DNA from: Gordonia sp. KTR9
GTDB lineage: Bacteria > Actinomycetota > Actinomycetes > Mycobacteriales > Mycobacteriaceae
Reading direction: 5' to 3'
Length of the DNA stretch: 64,000 nucleotides
NCBI RefSeq assembly: GCF_000143885.2
Contig: NC_018583.1
Location: forward strand, 108,386 to 172,385
The notes under the pieces were generated by a model that was not told the DNA's origin, searched no databases, and was given only the letters and a program-made list of their open reading frames with translations. Each line of letters starts with the position of its first letter. Positions within the stretch are counted from its first letter, which is position 1. This document shows positions 26,227 through 34,351 of the stretch, piece by piece. The position numbers were made by a program, and so were the translations under genes.

Positions 26227-26342
26227 AGTCCTAGTGTGCCTGTCGCCAGCGAGCGGTCGACCACCAACCCGGCGTTTTCACCCACGACCACCGAGGTGTC
26301 GCCGGCAGGCAATCCCCCTGGCGGCTGGCTGTCACACGGTAT

Positions 26343-26366
26343 GGGATCTATACTGGGATCGAGAGG
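26343..26366 (+). promoter_or_regulatory. Promoter-like element with direct repeat before the toxin-antitoxin operon
   Basis: A -10-like hexamer TATACT (26349-26354) is flanked by two copies of GGGATC (26343-26348 and 26355-26360), followed by the ribosome site GAGAGG before ATG 26375. Direct repeats around the -10 fit autoregulation by the antitoxin. No convincing -35 box was seen. Confidence 0.5.
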
Positions 26367-26374
26367 TGATCACC

Positions 26375-26767
26375 ATGACTGCAGCGCATCCCCGGCCGGA
26401 TTTGGCCGCCTACGCCGAAGCGGCCCGTATGTCGCAGCCCAAACTCGTGGCTGCGTTGCGCGATCTGCTCGGCGCGAAACTCGTGGCCTACCTGGGCCGG
26501 GTCAGCGAAACCCGAGCGGTGCGGCAGTGGGCTGAGGGCACCCGCACCATCGCCAACCCCGAGGACGTCGAACGGCTCCGGATCGCCTACCGCGCCGCCC
26601 GCCTGATCACCGAACGCGACACCCCCGCCGTCGCTCAGGCGTGGTTTCAGGGCCTCAACCCGGTCCTCGACGACCGGGCGCCGGCGTTGCTGCTGCGCGA
26701 CGGCGAACTCGCCGACGTCGGCCCCCAGGTACTCAACGCTGCCCGCCAGTTCGCCGCGGTGGGATGA
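26375..26767 (+). CDS. Xre/MbcA/ParS-type antitoxin of a RES toxin pair
   Basis: This 130-residue protein has an N-terminal HTH-like half (YAEAARMSQPKLVAALRDLL, VRQWAEGTRTIANPEDVERL) and a C-terminal toxin-binding domain with AQAWFQGLNPVLDDRAPALL, the signature segment of the MbcA/ParS/Xre toxin-binding family. It should neutralise the RES toxin and repress the operon. GAGAGG lies about 8 bases before the ATG. Its TGA overlaps the toxin start (ATGA), the classic TA arrangement. Confidence 0.88.
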   Translation: MTAAHPRPDLAAYAEAARMSQPKLVAALRDLLGAKLVAYLGRVSETRAVRQWAEGTRTIANPEDVERLRIAYRAARLITERDTPAVAQAWFQGLNPVLDDRAPALLLRDGELADVGPQVLNAARQFAAVG

Positions 26768-27516
26768 ACCAACCCCGCACGTCGACGATCGGCACCCTGC
26801 ACGGCCCGATCACCACCAGCATCCGGGCCGCCACGCCCATCTTCCGGGTCGGGTACGCGCCAAGCCCGTGGGAGTGGACGCCGTGGGAGTACGCCACCGA
26901 CGGCCGCTTCGCCGGCCGCTGGGACGACCCCGACGGGGTGTGGCGCACCCTGTACTGCGCCGACACTCCCCTGGCCTGCTACCTCGAAGTCCTCGCCTTC
27001 GCCCGACCCAGCCCGCAACTGATCGCCGACCTCGACGACATCGTCGTCGACGACGAAGACGAGCAGGACTATCCCACGCTGCCGCCCGGGCGCGTCCCGC
27101 GATCGTGGTGTGAGGCAAGGATGCTCGGCCACGCCACCCTGACCGGCCGGTTCGCGGTGCCCGCCGACCCGGACAGCCTCGCCACCCTGCGGACGGTGTT
27201 TCGGCCGCTCGCGATCCGCTACGGACTCGATGACCTCGACACCGCCGCTCTGCGGGACGGGCGGCCCCGCGGTCTCACCCAGGCCATCTCCCGCTGGCTC
27301 TACGCCCTCACCGACCACGGACAGGCAGCGGTCGACGGGATCGAGTTCGACTCCCGCCACGGCGACCAGCTGCGTATGTGGGCGCTCTACGAACGCGCCG
27401 CCGACCCCGACATCAGCCCCCACATCGACGTGGTCGACCACTGCCCCATCGACGCCGCGGATCCACACCTGGCCCGCGCCCTGACCCTCCTCGGACTCGA
27501 GTGGACCCCCGCATAG
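26764..27516 (+). CDS. RES-domain toxin (NAD-degrading type)
   Basis: This 250-residue protein carries the RES domain, with the defining Arg-Glu-Ser residues plausibly in FRVGYAPSPWEW, ACYLEVLAF and GIEFDSRHGDQLRMWALYER. GRWDDPDGVWRTLYCADTP is typical of the family. RES toxins such as MbcT and ParT act on NAD+, by phosphorolysis or ADP-ribosylation. At 250 residues it is longer than many (about 160-200). It overlaps the antitoxin by 4 bases and the next HA-repeat gene by 16 bases, so all are co-translated. Confidence 0.87.
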   Translation: MNQPRTSTIGTLHGPITTSIRAATPIFRVGYAPSPWEWTPWEYATDGRFAGRWDDPDGVWRTLYCADTPLACYLEVLAFARPSPQLIADLDDIVVDDEDEQDYPTLPPGRVPRSWCEARMLGHATLTGRFAVPADPDSLATLRTVFRPLAIRYGLDDLDTAALRDGRPRGLTQAISRWLYALTDHGQAAVDGIEFDSRHGDQLRMWALYERAADPDISPHIDVVDHCPIDAADPHLARALTLLGLEWTPA

Positions 27517-28259
27517 ACCGACCTGAAACAGGCTGTCCCGCATCGTCGAACGAGCAGGAGGCTGGCTCGACCAGCCGTGGTAATGCCTACGACCGTCTCT
27601 TCGACACCGGGATCGCCCACATGCACCGCTACGTCGCCATGCATGGTTCCAGCTCACCTCCCCGCGGCGCGACGATCGACGGGTTCGCGATCGGTCAGTG
27701 GGTCGTCAACCGCCGTGCCGAGTACCGGCGGGGCCAACTGTCGGCCGAGCGGATCCGCTGCCTCGAAACCGAGTTCCCCGGCTGGGTGTGGAATGTGCGC
27801 GAAGCGATGTTCGACGTCGGCGTGACCCATCTGCGCCGTTTCGCCGCCGTCCACGGCACGAGCAACGCCGGAGAAGGCGATGTGGTCGACGGTTTCGAGA
27901 TCGGTACCTGGGTCGCGTCTCGTCGCGCCGACTACCGCAGAGGCCGACTGTCGGCCGAGCGGATCGCGCGTCTGGAGTCCGAGTTTCCGGACTGGCGGTG
28001 GCTGCCTCAGGACGAGGCCTTCGCGACGGCGTTCGAGACCGGACTGTCCCACCTGCGCCGCTACGTCGCCGCCCACGGCACCAGCCAGGTCCCGCAGCGG
28101 GATGTGATCGACGGGTTCCCGATCGGTACCTGGGTCGCCACCCGGCGCGCCGACTACCGCAAAGGTCAGTTATCCGCAGAGCGGATCCGCCGCATCGAAA
28201 CCGAGTTCCCGGACTGGCGGTGGACGGTACGACCCGCCGCCACGAAGAGCAGGCGGTGA
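27501..28259 (+). CDS. HA-repeat protein 2 (three helicase-associated domains)
   Basis: The first in-frame start after the upstream stop region is GTG 27501, 16 bases inside the RES gene, giving 252 residues. After a 30-residue leader come three HA repeats (HMHRYVAMHG..., HLRRFAAVHG..., HLRRYVAAHG...), each with IDGFxIGxWV or VDGFEIGTWV, RRAxYRxGxLSAERI and EFPxWxW, then a short basic tail (ATKSRR). No enzyme domain is present. Position in the toxin-antitoxin operon suggests a nucleic-acid-binding accessory or sensing role; the function is unknown. Confidence 0.82.
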   Translation: MDPRIDRPETGCPASSNEQEAGSTSRGNAYDRLFDTGIAHMHRYVAMHGSSSPPRGATIDGFAIGQWVVNRRAEYRRGQLSAERIRCLETEFPGWVWNVREAMFDVGVTHLRRFAAVHGTSNAGEGDVVDGFEIGTWVASRRADYRRGRLSAERIARLESEFPDWRWLPQDEAFATAFETGLSHLRRYVAAHGTSQVPQRDVIDGFPIGTWVATRRADYRKGQLSAERIRRIETEFPDWRWTVRPAATKSRR

Positions 28260-28263
28260 CGCC

Positions 28264-28965
28264 GTGCCCAGCGAGCACGACTCCCCGACCGCTGGCCGTC
28301 GTCATGCGGACGAGCGGCGGTTCGACGACGGGATCGCGCACCTGCACCGCTACGTCGCCGCGCATGGTTCGAGCTCGCCGGCCCGCCACGCGACGATCGG
28401 CGACTTCGCGATCGGTGGCTGGGTCGACAGCCGACGCACCGACTACCGGCTGGGCAGGTTGTCGCCCGAGCGGATCCGCCGCATCGAAACCGAGTTTCCC
28501 GGCTGGCGGTGGAACGTGCTTGATGCCGCCTTCGCGGCCGGGATCGCACACCTGCGCCGTTACGTCGCCGTCTACGGCACCAGCAACCCACGCCAGCACG
28601 ACGTCATCGACGGTTTTCCGATCGGGCAGTGGGCGGCGAACCGTCGCGCCGACTACCGCAAGGGCCGACTGTCGGCTGACCGAATCGCGCTGTTCGACAA
28701 CGAGTTCGCGGACTGGCTGTGGAACCCCCAGGACGCGGCATCGGCCGCCGCGTTCGAGGCCGGCCTCGCGCACCTGCATCGGTATCGAGTAGTGCACGGC
28801 ACCAGCAACCCCCGCCAGCGTGAGGTGATCGACGGCTTCGCGATCGGCCAGTGGGCAGCGAACCGTCGCGCCGACTACCGTCGAGGCCGACTGTCGGCCG
28901 GCCGGGTCCGCCGCCTCGAAACCGAGTTTCCGGACTGGCGGTGGACTGCGCGAGGCCGTTCCTGA
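28264..28965 (+). CDS. HA-repeat protein 3 (three helicase-associated domains)
   Basis: GTG 28264 lies 4 bases after the previous stop, so the gene is in the same operon. The 233-residue protein has three HA repeats with the same motifs as its neighbours. Its second repeat is slightly divergent (IALFDNEFADWLW in place of the ExEFPDW end). It is paralogous to the upstream gene and to the divergent protein at 25591-26226, probably by tandem duplication. It ends with the basic tail ARGRS. The molecular role is unknown. Confidence 0.8.
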   Translation: MPSEHDSPTAGRRHADERRFDDGIAHLHRYVAAHGSSSPARHATIGDFAIGGWVDSRRTDYRLGRLSPERIRRIETEFPGWRWNVLDAAFAAGIAHLRRYVAVYGTSNPRQHDVIDGFPIGQWAANRRADYRKGRLSADRIALFDNEFADWLWNPQDAASAAAFEAGLAHLHRYRVVHGTSNPRQREVIDGFAIGQWAANRRADYRRGRLSAGRVRRLETEFPDWRWTARGRS

Positions 28966-29164
28966 TCCGACCGACCCGCGGAGCCGAGGCAACGGATTCA
29001 AAGCCCGTCCAGTGTCAGTTCGAGTCTGTCCGGGGGCACCGAAGCAAACGTGGGACGGGATTGTCCGGTTTGGTAACGATGTCCGAGTGGGTTGCTATAG
29101 GTAGTTGACATTCGATCGGCCAGTGCGTGCCGGTCGCCGCTTGTGTGAAAGGCTCTCCCGCTCA

Positions 29165-30256
29165 ATGGCTATGCCCCCGCTCCCCCCTGCCGTCTCCTCT
29201 CCAGAGTCGCCGGCCACCCCGTCACCTCGCAGGACGCGATCCCGGGTTCTGATCGGTAGCTGCGCGGCTGTGCTGGCCCTGGCGCTGGGGGCGTGCGGGA
29301 CGACCGATACGACCACCGAGCGGGTCGCTGACACCTCGACCCTGCCTGCGACGACGACGTCGGCCGCGACGGCGTCGGAGGTGGTGTCGCTGCCCACGGC
29401 GACGCCGGTCGTCACGGTGTCGGCGGCACCGGCCGCGAACAAAGCACTGGCGACGCTGGACACGCTCGAGGTGAAGGGTCGCGCACCCAAGACGGGGTAT
29501 GACCGTGCCTTGTTCGGGCAGGCCTGGACCGATGACGTGAACGTCGACAGCGGCCACAACGGCTGCGACACCCGCAACGACATCCTGCGCCGCGATCTCA
29601 CCAACATCGTGCTCAAGCCCGGCTCGAACGGCTGCGCGGTGCAGTCCGGGACCATTGCCGACCCCTACACCGGCACCACCATCCCGTTCGTGCGTGGCCA
29701 GCAGACTTCGTCGGCGGTGCAGATCGACCACGTCGTCGCGTTGTCGGATGCATGGCAGAAGGGTGCCCAGCAGCTCTCCGCGGCTCAGCGAGCGGACTTC
29801 GCCAACGATCCGCGCAACCTGCAAGCCACCGACGGCCCCACCAACCAGCAGAAGGGCGACGGTGACGCTGCGACCTGGCTGCCGCCGAACCGTTCCTACC
29901 GCTGCACCTACGTCGCCCGTCAGGTCGAGGTCAAAGCTGCCTACCAGCTGTGGGTGACCCAGGCCGAGAAGGACGCCATCACCCGCGTTCTCGGTAGCTG
30001 CGGCGCCGCGGTTCCGGCACCGACGACCCGCCAGATCCCCAACACCCGGACCTCGACGGCGACACCGCTCCCGGAACCGGCCTACACGCCGCCGACGACG
30101 ACCTACACCCCGCCACCTGCGGCTGAGGCGCCGTCGTCGGTCTACTACGCCAACTGCTCGGCAGTCCGCGCCGCGGGCGCGGCCCCGATCTACGCCGGCC
30201 AGCCCGGTTACAGCAGCAAGCTCGACCGCGACGGCGACGGCGTCGCCTGCGAATAG
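29165..30256 (+). CDS. Secreted lipoprotein nuclease: DUF1524 HNH plus excalibur calcium-binding domain
   Basis: From ATG 29165 the 363-residue protein has a signal sequence ending in a lipobox-like ALGAC and a Thr-rich linker. A DUF1524-type HNH nuclease domain follows (QIDHVVALSDAW, FANDPRNLQATDGPTNQQKG, DAATWLPPN). After a Pro/Thr-rich linker comes a C-terminal excalibur domain with a DxDxDGxxCE calcium loop (LDRDGDGVACE). It should be an exported DNase, perhaps for nutrient use or competition. An upstream TTG at 29105 extends the frame but lacks support. A strong terminator follows. Confidence 0.85.
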   Translation: MAMPPLPPAVSSPESPATPSPRRTRSRVLIGSCAAVLALALGACGTTDTTTERVADTSTLPATTTSAATASEVVSLPTATPVVTVSAAPAANKALATLDTLEVKGRAPKTGYDRALFGQAWTDDVNVDSGHNGCDTRNDILRRDLTNIVLKPGSNGCAVQSGTIADPYTGTTIPFVRGQQTSSAVQIDHVVALSDAWQKGAQQLSAAQRADFANDPRNLQATDGPTNQQKGDGDAATWLPPNRSYRCTYVARQVEVKAAYQLWVTQAEKDAITRVLGSCGAAVPAPTTRQIPNTRTSTATPLPEPAYTPPTTTYTPPPAAEAPSSVYYANCSAVRAAGAAPIYAGQPGYSSKLDRDGDGVACE

Positions 30257-30274
30257 TCACCCCGCCATCCCACA

Positions 30275-30312
30275 CGCCGTCACGACGGTCCTTTCGGATC
30301 GTCGTGACGGCG
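30275..30312 (+). terminator. Hairpin terminator after the nuclease gene
   Basis: Arms CGCCGTCACGACG and CGTCGTGACGGCG (13 bases, perfect) enclose a 12-base loop with TTTCGG. It lies 18 bases after the nuclease stop. Confidence 0.8.
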
Positions 30313-30383
30313 GTCTAGGCTGCGGTCGCGGCACCCTCCCGGGTGTTGCGAACCCTGTCGTCGAGAACTCTCAAGGAGTGGTC

Positions 30384-30590
30384 ATGGCTGGAATTGCGGA
30401 CAAGTTCGACAAGGCATACGAAGACAAGTCGCTGGCCGAGCTGGCCGATGCGCCGGTCGCGGCGCTGCAAGGCGTCAGCGACGGCGACGCCGAAAAGCTC
30501 CAGGCGGCGTTCAACATCAAGACCGTGCGTGACCTGGGCACCAACAAGTTCTTCCTCTGGGCTCAGGCGGTCGCCAAGCTCGCCGAATAG
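30384..30590 (+). CDS. Small conserved-looking protein with a helix-hairpin-helix-like core
   Basis: This 68-residue acidic protein has a good AAGGAG site 5 bases before ATG 30384. The segment LADAPVAALQGVSDGDAEKL followed by FNIKTVRDLGTNKF resembles the helix-hairpin-helix or DUF4332-like pattern seen in small actinobacterial proteins. It stands alone between two terminators, which supports a single-gene transcript. The function is not known. Confidence 0.65.
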   Translation: MAGIADKFDKAYEDKSLAELADAPVAALQGVSDGDAEKLQAAFNIKTVRDLGTNKFFLWAQAVAKLAE

Positions 30591-30738
30591 ATCGGCCAGC
30601 TGCGCGGAATAACCACGGGTGGGGCCACCGTTGACTCGTGCGACGGTGGCGGGCTCATTGCCCCGGGCCTCACCCCTTTCCGCCGCTGCGTGCGGCCACT
30701 CGCCGAGAGGCGCACTGACCGGCACCGTCCCTCAACGC

Positions 30739-30778
30739 ACTGAAGCCGTCGACCCCACTCGGGGTCGGCGGCTTCAGT
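30739..30778. terminator. Bidirectional hairpin terminator between convergent genes
   Basis: Near-perfect 18-base arms starting ACTGAAGCCG with a 4-base loop ACTC (one G-U-like mismatch). It separates the small gene ending at 30590 from the minus-strand gene ending at 30805. Confidence 0.8.
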
Positions 30779-30804
30779 CGTCACAAGCACCGCCGTGTGT
30801 GCAG

Positions 30805-31113
30805 TCACCGCGGGATGACGGTGCCCTCGGGGAGGTCGTACTCGGCGAGGACCACCTCGTCGCCGTAGACGGGCGGGAAGTCATCGCCGGGGATCTGTGG
30901 GACGGCGAACATGAGTTTGAGGAACAGGCCGGGGTCGGCTCCGTCGAAGGCGCGCAGGGAGATCCACGGCCGGGTGCCGAACGGGTCATCGACGTAGCCG
31001 TCCCATCCGCCGAGCTGGTCGAGATAGTCGGCGAGGGTGCGGCCGGGGTAACCGAATCGGGCGGCGTAGTTGATCGCGGTGGTCTCTGCGGTGATGCGTA
31101 CGCGTTCGATCAC
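30805..31113 (-). CDS. Hypothetical protein, about 102 residues
   Basis: GTG 31113 gives a compact acidic protein starting VIERVRITAET, with aromatic, Pro- and Gly-rich segments (RFGYPGRTLADYLDQLGGWDGY, DPFGTRPWISLRAFDG). The frame is open far upstream, but that part lies opposite the ligase gene and is not believed. No family was recognised. It is divergent from the DNA ligase gene with 48 bases between, so the two may share a control region. Confidence 0.55.
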   Translation of the reverse strand: MIERVRITAETTAINYAARFGYPGRTLADYLDQLGGWDGYVDDPFGTRPWISLRAFDGADPGLFLKLMFAVPQIPGDDFPPVYGDEVVLAEYDLPEGTVIPR

Positions 31114-31161
31114 GGCCTGAGGATAGACCCGACCGGTCGGTGAGCGAGGACAGTGGAACGT

Positions 31162-32115
31162 ATGGCTTCCATGGCGCCGATGCTCGCAACTGCGGGTCCT
31201 CCCCCGTCGGGTTCGGGCTGGTCGTGGGAGATGAAGTTCGATGGCCAGCGCTGTGTCGCCCGAATCGCCAGCGGGAAGGTGTCGCTGTTGAGCCGCAACC
31301 TCAGCCCGATCACCTCGACCTACCCCGAGATCACGGCCGCCCTGGTGAACGCCAGTGGCGGCCGCGACGTCGTGGTCGACGGCGAAATCGTGGCCCTCGA
31401 CGCCGCCGGGCGGCCGTCGTTCTCGCTTCTGCAACGACGCATGCACACCCCGCGGCCGGGCCGGCGGCTCCTCACCGACGTTCCGGCGGCGTTCTACCTG
31501 TTCGACGTCCTGGAGCTCGACGGCTCCGACGTCGCACCGCTGCCCTACCTCGAGCGCCGCGAACTGCTCGACACCTCGCTCACCAGCACCGGCGCGGTGC
31601 AGGTCACCCCGTACTGGCCTGACAGCTCCGCAGAACCGATGCTCGAACTCGCGACGACGTTCGGCCTGGAAGGCGTGGTCGCCAAGCGAGCAACGTCGAG
31701 ATACGTGCGGGGGCAGCGATCCCCGGCCTGGGTCAAGGTCCCATTGCGGCTCAGCGCCGAAGTGATCGTGTGCGGGTGGACCGGCGGCCCGACCATGGTG
31801 CGGTCGCTGCTGGTCGGCGGCTACCGACCCTCGGGTGAGTTGGTCTACCTCGGCGAGGTCGGTACCGGGTTCACCCAGCGGCACCGCCGCGAGATCGCCG
31901 AACAACTCGCCGCGATAGCGCGGCCCGAGCATCCGTTCACCACCGAGCACTCCCCCACCAGGATCACAAACGTGCGGTGGGTGCGACCGGTGTTGATCGG
32001 CACCATCGAGTACCGCGAACTCACCCGCCGGCTGCGACATCCCTCGTGGAAAGGCTTGCGCACCGACAAAACCCCGGACGAGGTGATCTGGCCCGAACAC
32101 GACACCCAGCCCTGA
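31162..32115 (+). CDS. ATP-dependent DNA ligase (LigC/LigD ligase-domain type)
   Basis: This 317-residue protein has the adenylation motif EMKFDGQR with Lys25, further nucleotidyltransferase motifs (VVDGEIVAL, FYLFDVLELDG, LEGVVAKR, SPAWVKVPL) and a C-terminal OB-fold (VRSLLVGGYR...GEVGTGFTQ). It seals nicks using ATP and resembles the stand-alone ligases that accompany Ku-based end joining. No Ku or primase gene lies next to it. ATG 31162 has GAGGA about 11 bases upstream; GTG 31153 is an in-frame alternative. Confidence 0.92.
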   Translation: MASMAPMLATAGPPPSGSGWSWEMKFDGQRCVARIASGKVSLLSRNLSPITSTYPEITAALVNASGGRDVVVDGEIVALDAAGRPSFSLLQRRMHTPRPGRRLLTDVPAAFYLFDVLELDGSDVAPLPYLERRELLDTSLTSTGAVQVTPYWPDSSAEPMLELATTFGLEGVVAKRATSRYVRGQRSPAWVKVPLRLSAEVIVCGWTGGPTMVRSLLVGGYRPSGELVYLGEVGTGFTQRHRREIAEQLAAIARPEHPFTTEHSPTRITNVRWVRPVLIGTIEYRELTRRLRHPSWKGLRTDKTPDEVIWPEHDTQP

Positions 32116-32212
32116 CTACTCGGACGTCGACTCACCCACCCGCACAACGCAACCACGATGGCCCTGTGGCAACCGACCCGCCGGGGAGGGCGGCAGCGCA
32201 GCGCCAGCGGAG

Positions 32213-32425
32213 TCAGCTCGTGGCTTCTCCGAGTCGTTCGACCTGTCCGCCGACCTCATCGGCGTACGCCTGGGCCTCGGTGGCTTCGTCGTCGGTGTAG
32301 ACCCGAACACCGGCCGGCCTACCGGGCGGCCGCACGATCAACGTCAACTCGCCTATCGCGACGCGGCCGCGTGTGGATGCGACGCGATTGGTGGGCCCGG
32401 CCCCGGCATCGTTGTTCTCGGTCAT
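32213..32425 (-). CDS. Small hypothetical protein A of a coupled pair
   Basis: This 70-residue protein starts at ATG 32425, which overlaps the stop of the upstream gene as ATGA. Its core VAIGELTLIVRPPGR recurs in a frameshifted copy near 58100, so it belongs to a small gene family duplicated in this replicon. No known domain was recognised. It is probably co-transcribed with the 107-residue gene upstream. Confidence 0.65.
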   Translation of the reverse strand: MTENNDAGAGPTNRVASTRGRVAIGELTLIVRPPGRPAGVRVYTDDEATEAQAYADEVGGQVERLGEATS

Positions 32426-32748
32426 CGCTCGGCGGCGTCCTCTCGCGGTTGCAGCGCCTCGGGCGGCACCCACATCGTGATGACGGCCGACGAGACATGG
32501 TTAGCGCTTTCGACCGGCATCTGACAAACCCCGCGCCACAAGCCATTTGAGACCTGCAACCACGCCAAAAGAAGCGCCGGCATGGTCGGCTCGATACGGG
32601 CACCGGAGGCACGCACCCGCAGCGACACTCCCCCACCGGCGGCATACGACCGTCCGCAGGACGGGTCAGCGATCGCCATGTCGATCAGCACGGGCCTCGG
32701 TGGATCGAACACGCGCAGCGTTCGGGAGTCGGGCCAGTGGTCGAACAT
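32422..32748 (-). CDS. Small hypothetical protein B of a coupled pair
   Basis: This protein of about 108 residues starts MFDHWPDSRTLRVFDPP. It has a hydrophobic middle segment (MPALLLAWLQVSNGLW) too short for a confident membrane helix and a segment VSSAVITMWVPPEAL. It overlaps the next gene by 4 bases. No family was recognised. The pair faces away from the structured leader and the gene at 32884. Confidence 0.6.
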   Translation of the reverse strand: MFDHWPDSRTLRVFDPPRPVLIDMAIADPSCGRSYAAGGGVSLRVRASGARIEPTMPALLLAWLQVSNGLWRGVCQMPVESANHVSSAVITMWVPPEALQPREDAAER

Positions 32749-32810
32749 GCCATCAGTCTAACTCGATGACTCGAATGGTTGTTCGATGGTCGTGTAGTTT
32801 TGTACGGGTA

Positions 32811-32859
32811 GGCGGGGGTGTGACCGGAAGGGAAGTCCGGAACCGTACGCACCCCCGCC
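32811..32859 (+). promoter_or_regulatory. Structured leader (nested hairpin) before the gene at 32884
   Basis: GGCGGGGGTG (32811-32820) pairs perfectly with CACCCCCGCC (32850-32859). Inside it CCGGA and TCCGG (32824-32828, 32836-32840) form a second hairpin. The structure ends 11 bases before the ribosome site GGGAGGTG. It could be a cis-acting RNA element, an attenuator or a terminator of an upstream transcript. It matches no riboswitch class that I recognise. Confidence 0.5.
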
Positions 32860-32883
32860 GTTCCCACCGCGGGAGGTGAATCG

Positions 32884-33201
32884 GTGGATGCGCGACCACG
32901 GTTGCACGTGACCCAACGTGCCATCCTCACCGAGGACGACAACGGTGTCTGGACGGGCCGTTATGGCGGAGAAAAATGGTCTGTGACAGCGGATTCCGAA
33001 GAGCACGCTCTCCAACGTCTGCGCGAGAAGCTCGAATCCCTTCTCGACGACGACGAGCGCACCGCACGCATCATCGCCCTCGGGGAGCAGGCCGCCCAGG
33101 GCAGCTACACCGAAGAGGGTTTCGAGGCGCGTTTCATCAACCAGGAGGCCTACGAGGATCGAATGATCGAGGCGATGGAGACCTATTTCGACCAGGACTG
33201 A
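32884..33201 (+). CDS. Hypothetical acidic protein, 105 residues
   Basis: GTG 32884 is preceded by GGGAGGTG at good spacing. The protein begins with a beta-rich segment (LHVTQRAILTEDDNGVWTGRYGGEKWSVTA) and continues as a charged helix (EEHALQRLREKLESLLDDDERTARII). This beta-then-helix pattern is reminiscent of HicB-like or DUF1902-type small folds, but no clear match was found. Its leader carries the nested hairpin at 32811-32859. Confidence 0.6.
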   Translation: MDARPRLHVTQRAILTEDDNGVWTGRYGGEKWSVTADSEEHALQRLREKLESLLDDDERTARIIALGEQAAQGSYTEEGFEARFINQEAYEDRMIEAMETYFDQD

Positions 33202-33371
33202 CTCGTGACGTCTTCGCCCCTCGCGGCCCGCCGCTCTGTCCGCTGATGCAGCGATGGACCGACACCGCAGATCTTCGCCCCGCACTGGATCGTCACGCGA
33301 CCTATAAAGAGGGCGTGGCGATCCGGCCTGCCGGACCGCGCGACACGGGCCCCGCGACGGTGCCCGGGGAC

Positions 33372-34037
33372 TCAGATTGCACCGCTGTTCGCCGCGAACA
33401 CTGCGGCGTAGAGGACTGCCACGGTCCGGGATGCTGCCTCGCGGACAGCGCTGTCGGGGTCGTAGAGGTAGGCCTCGACCGTGCCGATGAGATGGACTGG
33501 GGTCGGACGGAACCGTCGGAGGCAGGCTATCGCTGTCGCCCGCACGCTGGGATCGCTGATTTGGTCGGCAACGAGATGCACATCCTGCTGCTGGCCATGC
33601 TCGGTCAGGCACTCGAGGATCCCCGATCGACAGGCGCCCAGTGCGCGGTCTGCTGCGAGCCTCGATAGTTCGACGTGATGGTCGCGAGATGCCAACTCCC
33701 GCAGCGCTTGCGCCGCTTCGGTCAAGACTTCAGCGCTCACTGGTGGCTGAAGGTAGAACTGGTCGATGACGGCCTCAGCGGCGCCGCAATCGCGGGTGCC
33801 GGTGCTGGCCAACGACCGGCAGAGATCGATCCGGAGTTGATCGACCTCGCTGCTGTCGGTGAACCCGGATCGCTCCTCGACATGGCGCAACCAGTCCACG
33901 AGAACGCACGTGGGACAGGACATCCGCCGCATGTCGGCTACGCCGAGGTGTCCGTCCGAGTGTGGCGAAGAAGCGGCGTGGGCGAGGTCGGCGGCGAGGC
34001 GCCGGTAGACGCGCTCTCGCCTCGACGTCGCTGTCAC
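33372..34037 (-). CDS. Hypothetical helical-repeat protein, 221 residues
   Basis: The protein starts at GTG 34037. An N-terminal region with a CPTC pair (MSCPTCVLVDWLRHVEERS) is followed by alpha-helical, HEAT-like segments (VLTEAAQALRELAS, DPSVRATAIACLRRF, DPDSAVREAASRTVAVLYAA). HEAT-like repeats usually mediate protein contacts. No partner is apparent. The neighbours are a small acidic protein (convergent) and a lipoprotein gene. Confidence 0.6.
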   Translation of the reverse strand: MTATSRRERVYRRLAADLAHAASSPHSDGHLGVADMRRMSCPTCVLVDWLRHVEERSGFTDSSEVDQLRIDLCRSLASTGTRDCGAAEAVIDQFYLQPPVSAEVLTEAAQALRELASRDHHVELSRLAADRALGACRSGILECLTEHGQQQDVHLVADQISDPSVRATAIACLRRFRPTPVHLIGTVEAYLYDPDSAVREAASRTVAVLYAAVFAANSGAI

Positions 34038-34351
34038 ATCGGTCCTGTCGATCGGCGGTCGACTTTTCCCTGCGTGGGTAGCGCGGGAACGCAGCCTGGC
34101 ATCGCGAGTCCTTACCGTCCGGAGCCGCCGCGGATCGGCTGGCTGTTCGGAGGGTCTGATGCATTGGGGCTGCCGTGATGTTCCGCTCAGACCGATCAGC
34201 CGGACATGCCTGGCCCACGGCGTCGGTGGAACTGAGCTCCTCAGGTGTTACGTCGAGCTGATCACTGACCGCCGGGAAGCTGGGTGATGGCCGCGGAGTC
34301 GATCACTGCCCACGACAGCGGGCGACCCGGCGATCCAAGGCTTGTGCGGTG
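34038..34351. other. Intergenic spacer, nothing recognised
   Basis: This 314-base stretch lies between two minus-strand genes. It must hold the promoter of the helical-repeat gene. No convincing coding frame, RNA gene or long inverted repeat was seen. Confidence 0.5.

Noticed and set aside
25600..28960. Regularly repeated DNA that could suggest a CRISPR array or tandem repeat
   Set aside because: The period is about 200 bases and follows protein HA repeats; there are no short identical repeats with unique spacers.
30805..32100. A 431-codon minus-strand open frame across the ligase gene
   Set aside because: Only the last 102 codons lie outside the ligase gene; the rest is antisense to a clear ATP-dependent ligase.
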